A stretch of DNA of 64,000 bases from Synechococcus sp. PCC 7335. GTDB lineage: Bacteria; Cyanobacteriota; Cyanobacteriia; Phormidesmidales; Phormidesmidaceae. How positions within the stretch are numbered: position 1 is the stretch's first letter; the number at the start of each line of letters is the position of its first letter. A program made the position numbers and the translations under genes. The notes under the pieces were generated by a model. It was given only the letters and a program-made list of their open reading frames with translations, ran no database searches and was not told the DNA's origin. Positions 9,277-17,826 of this stretch are shown here, one piece after another. The stretch spans positions 1,503,175 through 1,567,174 of the forward strand of contig NZ_DS989904.1 in NCBI RefSeq assembly GCF_000155595.1, read 5' to 3'.

Positions 9277-9915
9277 ATGTCTCCAAAAATCCTAGTTGTT
9301 TTCAATGGTAAAGGCGGCGTCGGCAAAACCACCACCGCCGTCAACCTAGCCGCCATCTTCGCCCAAACCCAATCTGTTTTGCTAGTCGATGCGGATACAC
9401 AAGGCTCGGCAACTTGGTGGGCCAATCGAGGCGATCGCACCCTAGGCTACGACGTCAGCCAAGAAAGCGATCCAGCATTACTTGGTAAACTAAAAGAGAT
9501 AGACAGCTACGAATTGATTGTCGTAGACACCCCGCCTGCACTCAACTCAGATGTCCTTGCTGCCGTCATTCCGCTAGCCGATTATCTACTACTGCCGACA
9601 CCTCCGGCCCCGATGGACATTGCTGCTTTAGTGCATACAGTCAAACAATCTATCGTTCCTGTTGGCGTTGCTCACCGAGTCTTACTCACCAAAGTAGATT
9701 CTCGCTCTCTAGGTGAGGCGCTAGAAGCACAGACAATGCTGATGGAGCTAGACATTCCCGCTTGCCACGCCTTTGTTAGAACCTACAAAGCCCACGAACG
9801 AGCTGCGCTAGAAGGGGTCTCGATCACCCAGCTAAAAGGTAAAAACGTTACCGAAGCGAAAGCCGATTACAACCGAGTTGCCAACGAAATCAAAAGGGAC
9901 TGGAAAGACTCATGA
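9277..9915 (+). CDS. ParA/McdA-like positioning ATPase
   Basis: A 212-residue deviant-Walker ATPase of the ParA/MinD superfamily. The deviant Walker A motif KGGVGKTT is at residues 12-19 with the signature first lysine, Walker A' is [15 protein letters not shown] (Asp40), and Walker B is LIVVDTPP. There is no N-terminal HTH, so it is a short ParA like those that position plasmids, carboxysomes, flagella or chemotaxis clusters by nucleoid-bound gradients. Its stop overlaps the start of the next gene (ATGA, 9912-9915), so the two are translationally coupled and very likely partners. No ParB or parS-like repeat is visible nearby. Together with the neighbour's features this favours an McdA-type or other cargo-positioning role over plasmid partition. 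Confidence 0.85.
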   Translation: MSPKILVVFNGKGGVGKTTTAVNLAAIFAQTQSVLLVDADTQGSATWWANRGDRTLGYDVSQESDPALLGKLKEIDSYELIVVDTPPALNSDVLAAVIPLADYLLLPTPPAPMDIAALVHTVKQSIVPVGVAHRVLLTKVDSRSLGEALEAQTMLMELDIPACHAFVRTYKAHERAALEGVSITQLKGKNVTEAKADYNRVANEIKRDWKDS

Positions 9916-10712
9916 CCAAAAAGCGGATTGCCGACCTGCTCAAAGAAGAAGTCGAAAAGCCAGTCTCAAGCGCTGAAAGTAGCGCCGACGGACCGACTGC
10001 CGAGACAAAAGCCAAAACTGCGCGGACTGCTAGCAAACCATCCGCTAAGAAAGCATCAGCCACCAAGACCGCGACGGCCAAACCTTCAGCTCAGGCTTCA
10101 TCTACAAAGGCTGCAGCGAATAAGTCAACTACTTCAAAAGCCGCTACTTCAAAAGCTGCTACTTCAAAAGCAACCACAGTAAAAACGAAAGCAGCGGATG
10201 CAAACACTATTCAGCTAAACCAGAAAATTGAGACTCTAGAGACCGCGTTGATCAAAGCAGAATCTCAAATTAGCGCACTACAAGATGATGTCGAAACCCA
10301 TCAAAATCGTATCTTTGAACTGAAGGATAGTTTAGAGAAGTCCGAAAGCAAGCATAGAGCAAAAGATGCTGACTTGGAGAAAGTGACTGCGCAGCTCAAG
10401 GAAGCTAGACAGACCATTCTCAAAATTAGCGAACGTCAAGCAGCAGAGAAAAAGCGACTAGCTGATGCCGAAAAACAAGCTATAGCGCAGCAAGCGGCTG
10501 AACAAAAAGCGGCTGAGCAAAAAGCCGCCGAAAAGCAAGCCGCCGAAGAGAAAGCTGCGAAAGCCAAAGCGGAGAAAAAAAGCGGTTTGAGCGTGAGACG
10601 TCCATACTCTAGCTACAAATCTATTCCCGAATATGCCATTCAAAGGGGTACCCCCGTGGGTGGGCAGAACAACAGCATGCTAAACGATGACGATATCGGC
10701 TGGGTTGACTAG
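9912..10712 (+). CDS. Disordered coiled-coil partner of the ParA-like ATPase (McdB-like candidate)
   Basis: The 266 residues fall into three parts. Residues about 1-95 are a basic, disordered Lys/Ala/Ser/Thr-rich tail with short repeats of the type TSKAA. Residues about 96-220 are a long coiled coil ending in an Ala/Glu/Lys/Gln-rich stretch ([19 protein letters not shown]). The C-terminus is a short tail that closes with DDDIGWVD, a tryptophan (Trp264) flanked by acidic residues. Partner proteins of McdA (McdB) are described as disordered, Gln/charge-rich proteins with an invariant acidic-flanked C-terminal Trp, which fits. The N-terminus [13 protein letters not shown] may be the ATPase-binding helix, since such basic N-terminal segments activate ParA proteins. 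Orthology to McdB is inferred; no ParB-like DNA-binding domain is present. Confidence 0.7.
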   Translation: MTKKRIADLLKEEVEKPVSSAESSADGPTAETKAKTARTASKPSAKKASATKTATAKPSAQASSTKAAANKSTTSKAATSKAATSKATTVKTKAADANTIQLNQKIETLETALIKAESQISALQDDVETHQNRIFELKDSLEKSESKHRAKDADLEKVTAQLKEARQTILKISERQAAEKKRLADAEKQAIAQQAAEQKAAEQKAAEKQAAEEKAAKAKAEKKSGLSVRRPYSSYKSIPEYAIQRGTPVGGQNNSMLNDDDIGWVD

Positions 10713-10838
10713 CCAGCATGCAGGAGTCGCTTGTTCTTTAAGGATGCCTTAAGTATCTTTCGTCTAGTGCTACACCTGCATAGTCATCCCTTGTTATTGT
10801 CTAGGAGGGTAGGACCCTTCGCTATCAGGATATTGATT

Positions 10839-11645
10839 ATGGCTTACGCTTGGGCAGACTCTTGGCAATCCGCACTGTCGACGGTTCGGCGCGTAGTTCG
10901 GTCAGCGGGTCGGTATGCGATCGCACTGACCTTGCTCGGGTTAGCTGCCTGTGGCAATCCATCCACCGAAGATGTAGCTAGCAGTCAAGTCGTAGAGCCT
11001 ACTGAGGAGGCCTCTCCTGAAGCAGCGCCTACTGAGGAAGAAGTCGCTGCCATGCGAGCAGAATGGGAAGCTCGCATGGCGAAGGTGCAATCGGTAGTAG
11101 ACGAAACGCCTCGCGATGAGCTGATAGCTAGCTCTGCGACTAAAGGACCTCGCGATGCAAAAGTGATGGTGTTGAAGTTTTCGGATTTTCAATGCCCTTA
11201 CTGTGCCGTTGCCGCTGCCAGCATGAAGACATTCGCTGAGGCGCACGACGAGGACGTACTCTATGTTTACAAGCAACTTCCCCTCGTCAGCATTCACCCT
11301 GAAGCCGAACCAGCCGCTAAAGCGAGTTGGGCCGCGGGGCAGCAGGGGCAATTTTGGCTGTATCACGACGGCCTCTTTGCCTTTCAAGATAGGCTTGGCG
11401 AAGACTATTACGTAGAGCTAGCCGAGCAGATTGGACTAGATATCGAAAAGTTTAATCAAGATCGCAACAGCCCTGAAGCTGAAGCTGCCATCAATCAAGA
11501 TATTCAGCTAGCGAAAGCCTTGGAAATACGTGGCACCCCTAATTTTTTGGTCACGAACACAGACCAGAGCTTCTTATTTCCGGGTAACACGCCGTTAGAG
11601 GTGTTTGAAGAGGCGACTGATAGGCTATCTACGACCGCACCTTAA
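10839..11645 (+). CDS. DsbA-like thioredoxin-fold lipoprotein
   Basis: Starting at ATG 10839 the protein has 268 residues. A signal peptide ends in a lipobox (LGLAAC, Cys38), so it is probably tethered to a membrane facing the periplasm or lumen. An acidic, proline-rich linker follows, then a DsbA-type thioredoxin domain (PF13462/PF01323 kind) with the active-site FSDFQCPYC and the cis-proline loop in RGTPNFLVTN. It should catalyse dithiol-disulfide exchange in exported proteins. The open frame runs back to 10731, but that start would bury the lipoprotein signal, so 10839 is chosen. It follows the coiled-coil gene by 126 bp. Confidence 0.82.
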   Translation: MAYAWADSWQSALSTVRRVVRSAGRYAIALTLLGLAACGNPSTEDVASSQVVEPTEEASPEAAPTEEEVAAMRAEWEARMAKVQSVVDETPRDELIASSATKGPRDAKVMVLKFSDFQCPYCAVAAASMKTFAEAHDEDVLYVYKQLPLVSIHPEAEPAAKASWAAGQQGQFWLYHDGLFAFQDRLGEDYYVELAEQIGLDIEKFNQDRNSPEAEAAINQDIQLAKALEIRGTPNFLVTNTDQSFLFPGNTPLEVFEEATDRLSTTAP

Positions 11646-11706
11646 GCCGCCATCCTCTAAAGTAAGACCGCAGTAAGACCGCAAGCAAGACGCATCTCAA
11701 CCAAGC

Positions 11707-12573
11707 ATGGCATACGACTCTAAAACCTACGGTCAAAGCCCCTTCGGAAATTCCCCCAAGCCGGATGAGGAACCTGGGAGAAAGTCGGTTGACGCAAGAG
11801 ATACAACGTTAGCAAGCAACGATAGACAAGCCGATAAATTTCCACCGATCTCGGCCATCCCTGGAGCCCAATCCGCTGGAGTCCAACCCGTTGAACGAGC
11901 TAGTAAGCTGGGACTTATTCGAGCTGATGACGGGGGTGCGATAGGCAAGACAGCGATCGCAACCGGTCTATCAAAGCGCAAATCGCGGACCTCTCGATCC
12001 AACTCTCGGCTTAAAGTGTCTAGTCCAAAAGTCTCTCGCGACTCTACCGCCACAAAACCAGCTCGAAAAAGCAAAAAGGCCAAATCTAACAGCACACCTG
12101 CCAAGACACTGAAGGCAGCGCCCGAGACCGTAGAAGTTGCGATCGCCCGCCGCTTCCAAGAAGAAGATCGAAGCGCCTACCTATCTTTGTTCTACAAAAC
12201 TGGCATCTCGGGTTTGATTTGGGCGGTACTACGCTTAGTTCGCTATCAGCTTTCCGAAAGGGCGATCGCCACTATCAACATCATTCTTCATCCTGTTCTC
12301 GTATCAATGCTGGCGCTCGGTGGAACTATTGGCCTTACCTTCTGGCTGCGACGCATCCTTAGAGACTTAGCCCTCCATACCCATCAGTTGGCCATTGATG
12401 CCGAAGTCACTGATGGCAAAAACTACCGACCGACCCTAGAGATAGTCGGTGACTCACTAGAGTACAATCCAAAGCTTCGCCAGCACCTCGCTCGACTCTC
12501 TAGCGCAGCGTCCATCCTAATCTGTACGCTGATCAGCTACATCATGACAAGCCTACTACTCCCCTGGGAATAG
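11707..12573 (+). CDS. Membrane protein with long disordered N-terminus
   Basis: I do not recognise this 288-residue protein. Residues 1-135 are low-complexity, rich in Ser, Lys, Arg and Pro and probably disordered (KSRTSRSNSRLKVSSPKVSR). The C-terminal half is conserved-looking and contains two or three hydrophobic segments: IINIILHPVLVSMLALGGTIG-like residues around 193-218 and ASILICTLISYIMTSLLLPWE at the very end. Between them lies a charged loop (LRDLALHTHQLAIDAEVTDGKNYRPTLEIVGDSLEYNP). It follows the DsbA-like lipoprotein by 61 bp on the same strand. Confidence 0.55.
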   Translation: MAYDSKTYGQSPFGNSPKPDEEPGRKSVDARDTTLASNDRQADKFPPISAIPGAQSAGVQPVERASKLGLIRADDGGAIGKTAIATGLSKRKSRTSRSNSRLKVSSPKVSRDSTATKPARKSKKAKSNSTPAKTLKAAPETVEVAIARRFQEEDRSAYLSLFYKTGISGLIWAVLRLVRYQLSERAIATINIILHPVLVSMLALGGTIGLTFWLRRILRDLALHTHQLAIDAEVTDGKNYRPTLEIVGDSLEYNPKLRQHLARLSSAASILICTLISYIMTSLLLPWE

Positions 12574-12608
12574 TGACTCGTCAAGCTGCCTATCGCTTTT
12601 CTATCCGT

Positions 12609-13568
12609 TTACGATGCCGCTGCTAGCTCGCCTCTGACTACGCGATCGCCCCTACACGACCCATAGGACTCAGTCACAATAGTACATTGCCCCTGTCGGC
12701 TGTCGGCTCCGTCCACTTTCTCGTAGTAGACAACAACCCAATCATTCGTTTTACCTAGCTCGTGTGCCCTAGCCGTGTTGGAGTAGAGAACGTTGAATGA
12801 CCAGCCTTCTTTCTGCAAGCTCATCACCGGTAGCCAGGGTTTGCCTTCCGGATTGAACCGACGGGGTGTAATCATCCTGAGCTGACCAGCTTTTGCCAAG
12901 TAACGATACTGGGCATCTACCTCTAACAGTAGCTTAGTAGAGGGCGAGTCTATGACCTGTTCTAGCGTTTGGTCGGTCGGTCTGCGTGCCTGTGAGCGTT
13001 GGGCAGCAGATGGTGACATCTTTCTGGACCTTACTCTATGTAGCTGTTGGACAGCAGCTCTATCTAGTATGGCACCGACCGAATCACGGACTAGCATTGT
13101 TCGTCCCTCTGCAAAGCCAGAAAGCTGAGCTAAGCTGCCGTCATAGGCCGCCTGCTCTAGTGCCTCTAAAGAGTCGATCTCTAGCATCTTATGAATGCGA
13201 CGCGCTAAAACTGGGCCAATACCAGGAATTTTGGTAAACAAACGTTCTGGAGATGTCTCTACTTGCAAACGAGCCAACAAACCTAGCTCACCAGTCTGTG
13301 CCAGCTCTTTGATTGAGGCGGCTAACCGTTTGCCAATGTAGGGAAGTTTTTCTAAGCCAACTACACCCTCAGCTTCAAAGATGTCCACTACAGGACGATC
13401 TTGAGCGCGAATAGATTGCGCTCCTTTGCGATAAGCACGAATGCGGTAGTAGTCATCCCCTTGAGTTTCTAAGAGGTCTGCGACTTGCTCAAATGCAAGC
13501 GCAATTTGATCGTTAGAAAGAGAAAAGATCTGCCTAAAAGTATCTGGAAATAGGGTGGTTTGAATCAT
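12609..13568 (-). CDS. PolX-like N-terminal HhH protein lacking the polymerase domain
   Basis: The first 180 residues match the N-terminal 8-kDa/HhH portion of family X DNA polymerases: NDQIALAFEQVADLLETQGDDYYRIRAYRKGAQSI, then the helix-hairpin-helix segments LEKLPYIGKRLAASIKEL and FTKIPGIGPVLARRIHKM. The catalytic nucleotidyltransferase domain (GS and DxD motifs) and the PHP domain of bacterial PolX are both absent. Instead the C-terminal 100 residues carry a different domain (LRMITPRRFNPEGKPWLPVM to GQCTIVTESYGSCRGDRVVRG) that I do not recognise by name. A structure-specific DNA-binding role in gap or abasic-site repair is plausible. The IS630 element inserted 229 bp upstream of its start does not break it. 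Confidence 0.75.
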   Translation of the reverse strand: MIQTTLFPDTFRQIFSLSNDQIALAFEQVADLLETQGDDYYRIRAYRKGAQSIRAQDRPVVDIFEAEGVVGLEKLPYIGKRLAASIKELAQTGELGLLARLQVETSPERLFTKIPGIGPVLARRIHKMLEIDSLEALEQAAYDGSLAQLSGFAEGRTMLVRDSVGAILDRAAVQQLHRVRSRKMSPSAAQRSQARRPTDQTLEQVIDSPSTKLLLEVDAQYRYLAKAGQLRMITPRRFNPEGKPWLPVMSLQKEGWSFNVLYSNTARAHELGKTNDWVVVYYEKVDGADSRQGQCTIVTESYGSCRGDRVVRGELAAAS

Positions 13569-13796
13569 GCCTAAACCTTTGCACAGCCAAGCTTAAAAGG
13601 CTGTTTGAATCTTCCTCTATTATCCAATATTTAAGCGAAAACGACAGGCTATTCCCTATCAGAAACAGCTGCGAGAGAACAGTAGAAATAGTGACAGCAA
13701 CCGTAGTCTTCTCTATTCGCACGAAGGCTAACTGTGAGGCTAACTTGAAAATACGAAAGCAAAGCAACAATTTACAACTAGCGCAATCAATAGATA

Positions 13797-13807
13797 TATA
13801 GCCATCC
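13797..13807 (+). repeat. Left terminal inverted repeat of the IS630 element
   Basis: The 11 bases TATAGCCATCC match the reverse complement of 14981-14991 exactly. The first TA is probably target site, giving IR sequence TAGCCATCC. Confidence 0.85.
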
Positions 13808-13890
13808 GGTATAAAAAGCGAAAAGCTGCACTAGCGGTCGAACTAACCCGAACAAGGAGAAATAGAATAGGGTTAGCAATGCTCTAATGC

Positions 13891-14981
13891 GTGGTTACAG
13901 CGATGGATAAGGCGTTTGTTCGAGAGACTGCGGCTGTTGATAAAGTTGAGCAGATAGCCGAGCTCAAAGCGTTCATCCGTAAGGAACGAGATGCGCGTCA
14001 GGTGAAGAAGGCGCTGGCGGTCAAACTGTTGTACGAAGGGCACGGCTATCAAGGCGTCGTCGATGTTCTGAATGTATCGCTCGGCGCTATCAGCGAATGG
14101 AAGCAGTTGTACGAAGCGTCCGGGCTAGCTGGGTTTGTTCCCCAGCACAAGGGCAAGAAGAGCTTTCTAAGTGGTGCTGAGAAAGCAGCGGTGCTGGCTT
14201 GGCTAGGTAGCAAACGTATCTGGACGCTCGGCGAGCTAGAGAGTCATCTGGCAGAAGACTACGATGTGGTCTATGCCTCGAAACAGAGCTACTACGACCT
14301 GTTCGAGTCAGCGGGTATCACCTGGAAGAAGACAAGCAAAGTCAACCCGAAGGGCGATGCTGAGGCGGTGGCGGCAAAAAAGCCGACATCGAGCGCTGCT
14401 TGGCGCACTACCGAGACGAGATAGGGCGTGGGCAGCTCAGAGTGCTGTTCATGGATGAATGTCACCTGATGAGTGCTGACCTGGAAGGCTACGTTTGGGG
14501 TACTAGAGGTCAGCGCGTCGAGGTGCCGATTGTGAACGAACGCGACCGGCAAACTTACTACGGTGCGCTCGACTTGCTGAGCAAGCGCGTGTTGTTTGGG
14601 GCTTACGGCGCTGGCAACACGGCTAACACCATCGCCTACTTGCGGTACTTACAAGTGCAGTTCCCACAGCAAAGACTACTGTTGCTATGGGATGGGGCGA
14701 GCTACCATAGAGCTCATGAGATTCGAGACTTCCTAGCACGGACCAACGACGGCCTACCAGCGTCGCAGTGGCCGATTCACTGCATTCAGTTTGCGCCCAA
14801 CGACCCGACTCAGAATCCGATTGAAGATGTTTGGCTACAGGCAAAGAACAGTGTGCGACGATTGGCAGGACTGAAGCCATCATTCAAAGGCGTCAAGTTC
14901 TTGTTCGAGCAATTCTTGTCGCTGGAAGTCTTCGACTTTCCCAAGATGCACATGTACGGCTCGTTTTCACAAATCATCTAG
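13891..14981 (+). CDS. IS630 transposase, two frames joined by -1 frameshift
   Basis: Frame one (13891-14424, GTG start) encodes the N-terminal helix-turn-helix region (AVKLLYEGHGYQGVVDVLNV; SLGAISEWKQLYEASG). Frame two, continuing to 14981, holds the DDE catalytic domain: first Asp in LFMDECHLMS, second in LLLWDGASYHRAHE, and Glu in NPTQNP-like NDPTQNPIEDVWLQAK. A -1 shift on the heptamer at 14376-14382 joins them as AAKKADIERCLAHYRDE, giving about 363 residues, the normal size for IS630 transposases. All three acidic residues are present, so the enzyme could be active. The stop codon overlaps the right inverted repeat. Confidence 0.9.
14376..14382 (+). promoter_or_regulatory. Slippery heptamer A AAA AAG for -1 frameshifting
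   Basis: In the zero frame the codons read GCA AAA AAG, so the heptamer is in the correct phase for tandem -1 slippage. The two transposase frames overlap from 14400 to 14424 and read through only with this shift. Confidence 0.85.
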
Positions 14982-14991
14982 GATGGCTATA
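14981..14991 (-). repeat. Right terminal inverted repeat of the IS630 element
   Basis: GGATGGCTATA is the exact reverse complement of the left end at 13797-13807. It includes the last base of the transposase stop codon. Confidence 0.85.
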
Positions 14992-15052
14992 GGAAACGCC
15001 CTAGAATCAATCCAGCTTGCAAGCAAGGTTTCGGTAGCCAGTGGCGAATGCT

Positions 15053-15955
15053 TTACAATACTCTGCCTGCTTGAAGCTCTTCAATCAAGTTCTGAAGCTG
15101 ATCGCTATTAGCATGGTAAACCTCGTTGCAGAACTGACAGGTGGCTTCTGCGCCATCGTCTACTTTGATCATGTCAGTAAGTTCGGTTGTCCCTAGCAGC
15201 TTGAGGGCGCCCATCATGCGATCGCGGCTGCACCGACAATAAAACCGTACATCCTGCGACTCCGACAAGATCTCTAGTCCCATATCGCCTACTAGCTCTT
15301 CAAAAATCTCAGGTAGTGTCTTCCCTGCTTTCAGCAGTGGCGTGAAGCCTGTCAAACTCTTCAGCCGAGACTCTAGTCGAGAGATCAGCACCTCATCGCG
15401 AGCTGCCTTTGGCAGCACCTGCAACAACAATCCACCTGCTGCTTCTACACCATCCGCACCAACAAACACACCTAAAACTAAAGCCGAAGGTGTCTGCTCA
15501 GAAGTCGCCAGATAGTGAGTCAAATCGTCGCCAATCTCGCCTGTGACTAGCTCCACTGTACTGGCATGCGGCTGACCGTAGCCCACATCTCGCATCACAT
15601 TCACATACCCTTCTCGTCCGATCGCCGCACCTACATTCAGCTTTCCGTCTGCACTTGGCGGCATCTCCACCTGCGGCTCTTCCACGTAGCCCCGCACCGT
15701 CCCATCTAGCCCTGCATCTACCATCAGCCCTCGTAACGGACCATCACCTTTAATCCGAATACTCACCCGTGATTCTGTCTTCTTCATACTCGATACCAGT
15801 AGCAGTCCGGCTGTCATGGCTCTACCCAAAGCTGCCGTCGCTACATAAGAAAGCTGGTGGCGATCACGCGCAACCTGAACCAGCTCAGTCGTCGTAACCC
15901 CTATAACACGAATACCTCCATCTGCTGCTGTTGCCCTAATTAACCTACCTGTCAT
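15053..15955 (-). CDS. hslO: Redox-regulated chaperone Hsp33
   Basis: Hsp33 is a cytoplasmic holdase that is switched on by oxidation, when zinc is released from four C-terminal cysteines. The 300 residues begin MTGRLIRATAADGGIRVIGVTTTELVQ and include the characteristic LLQVLPKA segment. The zinc centre is intact, with CxC in RFYCRCSRDRM and CxxC in ATCQFCNEVYH. The length is standard. The downstream side was invaded by the IS630 element, whose right end lies 62 bp past the stop codon. The upstream intergenic region contains the large palindrome at 16041-16078. Confidence 0.95.
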   Translation of the reverse strand: MTGRLIRATAADGGIRVIGVTTTELVQVARDRHQLSYVATAALGRAMTAGLLLVSSMKKTESRVSIRIKGDGPLRGLMVDAGLDGTVRGYVEEPQVEMPPSADGKLNVGAAIGREGYVNVMRDVGYGQPHASTVELVTGEIGDDLTHYLATSEQTPSALVLGVFVGADGVEAAGGLLLQVLPKAARDEVLISRLESRLKSLTGFTPLLKAGKTLPEIFEELVGDMGLEILSESQDVRFYCRCSRDRMMGALKLLGTTELTDMIKVDDGAEATCQFCNEVYHANSDQLQNLIEELQAGRVL

Positions 15956-16040
15956 CCGCTTACCTTCTTTTTACTCCGCTCAAATTATTGTATCGCTATG
16001 GCACAAGGATACTTAAGCACGAGTCAAACGCTGAATAAGT

Positions 16041-16078
16041 ATGAGAACTATATAACGAGCTCGTCATATAGTTCTCAT
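16041..16078. repeat. 38-bp near-perfect palindrome
   Basis: The two 19-base halves match at 18 positions and meet at the centre GAGCTC with no loop. The outer arm is ATGAGAACTATAT and its complement ATATAGTTCTCAT; the only mismatch is the A/G pair at the fourteenth position. It lies between the divergent hslO and histidine kinase genes, 86 bp from hslO and 168 bp from the kinase start. No T-run follows on either strand, so a cruciform or dimeric operator is as likely as a terminator. Confidence 0.8.
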
Positions 16079-16246
16079 CGGCCGAACTCCTTCGTGGCTT
16101 TGCAACTGAAAGTTCGACCCAGAAGCGCTATTTGGGAATTCTACACTTTGAGATAGCTATCACTGCCTTCTTCAAATCTCATCTTCGAAGAACTTCTTTG
16201 AGGATCCAAGACTGCTCTATATCCGTATCCTCTTATCCAACGAATC

Positions 16247-17575
16247 ATGTTTTTACTGGTGGATTCTATTACTCCATATCTTCCGGTCTTGCTGGCTTTA
16301 GAAAACTTCATTATCTCTGGCTGCTACGCCATGATTGCGAGTGGTATTTCCTATGGTATTTGGCAAAACCGAAAAGCGGGCATCAATTCGGTTGTTGCGA
16401 CTATCGTTCTGATTTTCTCTAGCTGCGCCTTAGGACATGGAATGCAGGGTTTTGGAATGCTAGGGTTCGGTCAGTGGGCCAGAATTCAAACGCTATTTGA
16501 CCTTTTGACTGTCGCCGTCGCAATCCGGTTTGTAAGCTATTACGAAAGCTTTGGGGTGCTAGCTCAGATAGGGCAAATCGCGGCGGCAAATGTGGAGTTA
16601 GAGTCTGAAAATCTTTCTTTGCAAGAAGCACTATCGCAGCTAAAGCAGACGCAATCTCAGTTGATTCACGCAGAAAAGATGACTAGCTTAGGACAAATGG
16701 TGGCTGGTGTAGCTCATGAAATCAACAACCCAGTTAACTTTATTTATGGCAATCTAAAATTCGTTGAGGAACATACTTTTGATCTTCTCAATATCTTGAA
16801 GCTTTATCAAACCCTTTACCCTCAGACATCATCAAAGGTTGAAGCTACTGCTAAAGATAAAGATATAGATATCGATTTCATTCAAGCTGACCTGCCTAAG
16901 ATTTTATCTTCTATGACGATGGGAACCGAGCGCATTCGCGATATAGTGTTAGGCCTTCGCAACTTCTCTCGTAAAGATGAAGCAAAATATAAAGCTGTGA
17001 ACATCCACGAAGGTATTGATAGTACTCTACTGATTCTGCAGCATCGCTTGAACAATGGTCCAGAGCATCAAGCTATTCAGGTTATTCGAGAATATGGAAG
17101 TTTACCGCCAGTGGAATGCTACGCCAGTCAGATGAATCAGGTGTTTTTAAACCTATTAGCTAATGCCATCGATGCGATTGAATATGCCAACACCAGTCGA
17201 GCTCTAGAGGAGATGGAAACTAAACCCGGCCAGATTACGATTCGGACGGTAAGTCTCCTTCATAACCAGGTAACCATATCGATATTGGACAATGGATGTG
17301 GAATACCCGATAGTATCCGCACCCACATATTTGATCCCTTCTTCACCTCAAAAGATGTAGGAAAGGGCACTGGTCTAGGGCTATTTATCAGTCATCAAAT
17401 TGTAACCGAAAGCCACCATGGGGAGTTGGAATGTCGTTCTATCTTGGGTAAGGGTACAGAATTTACGATTCACATACCTATTATTCAAACTGTTCCAGGC
17501 AAAGTGACAAAGGTAACTGATCCTGCTGTTCACGCATTGACTCTATCGGAACGTCAAACGACGACCACCGGTTAG
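16247..17575 (+). CDS. Histidine kinase with divergent ethylene-receptor-like three-helix sensor
   Basis: A 442-residue membrane histidine kinase. Three helices (about 12-38, 49-73, 80-100) are followed by a coiled coil (112-145), a HisKA domain with the phosphorylated His157 in VAHEINNPVNFIYGNL, and a HATPase with N box (NLLANAIDAIEYA), G1 (DNGCGIPD), F box (FDPFFTSK) and G2 (GKGTGLGLFIS). The first two helices align without gaps to Arabidopsis ETR1 as I know it: Asn20, Tyr27, Ile30, Ala31, Phe57, Cys60 and His64 fall on ETR1 Asp25, Tyr32, Ile35, Pro36, Ile62, Cys65 and His69, a constant offset of five. The copper ligands Cys and His are kept; Asp25 and Pro36 are not. There is no GAF or PAS domain. 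The kinase call is certain, the sensor call inferred. No response regulator is adjacent. Confidence 0.9.
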   Translation: MFLLVDSITPYLPVLLALENFIISGCYAMIASGISYGIWQNRKAGINSVVATIVLIFSSCALGHGMQGFGMLGFGQWARIQTLFDLLTVAVAIRFVSYYESFGVLAQIGQIAAANVELESENLSLQEALSQLKQTQSQLIHAEKMTSLGQMVAGVAHEINNPVNFIYGNLKFVEEHTFDLLNILKLYQTLYPQTSSKVEATAKDKDIDIDFIQADLPKILSSMTMGTERIRDIVLGLRNFSRKDEAKYKAVNIHEGIDSTLLILQHRLNNGPEHQAIQVIREYGSLPPVECYASQMNQVFLNLLANAIDAIEYANTSRALEEMETKPGQITIRTVSLLHNQVTISILDNGCGIPDSIRTHIFDPFFTSKDVGKGTGLGLFISHQIVTESHHGELECRSILGKGTEFTIHIPIIQTVPGKVTKVTDPAVHALTLSERQTTTTG

Positions 17576-17826
17576 GCAGAGAACTTACTACTGAATGTTT
17601 AATCGAAATCCTCTAAACTCAGAACCTTAACTTTTTGTTTGAATAGCGCTGCTAGTCGTACAACTAGCTTCGAAAGTCTTTTCTGGCTCTCAACCCTTTC
17701 GAAAGTTGTGTAATGGGACGTACTCAACTAAATGTCGGTTTGAAATAAGAAGAGCGTAAAAGGGACGATAGGTACGCTGAGATTGACGAAATTAATCAAA
17801 CCGTATCCTCCGATATGTCAAGCTTT

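Larger units (their letters stand above)
13797..14991 (+). mobile_element. IS630-family insertion sequence, apparently complete
   Basis: A 1.2-kb element bounded by matching terminal inverted repeats, TATAGCCATCC at 13797-13807 and its reverse complement at 14981-14991. The outer TA dinucleotides fit the TA target duplication typical of IS630/Tc1-mariner elements. It carries a single transposase split into two overlapping frames. It sits between the PolX-like gene and hslO, both oriented away from or toward it without interruption, so the insertion is intergenic. Confidence 0.88.

Noticed and set aside
9277-10712. Plasmid partition locus parAB
   Set aside because: The second protein has no ParB or HTH domain, no parS-like repeats are visible and flanking genes are chromosomal.
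16247-16560. MHYT-type sensor domain
   Set aside because: No M-H-Y-T motif is present and only three helices occur; the Cys-x3-His spacing fits the ethylene-receptor type instead.
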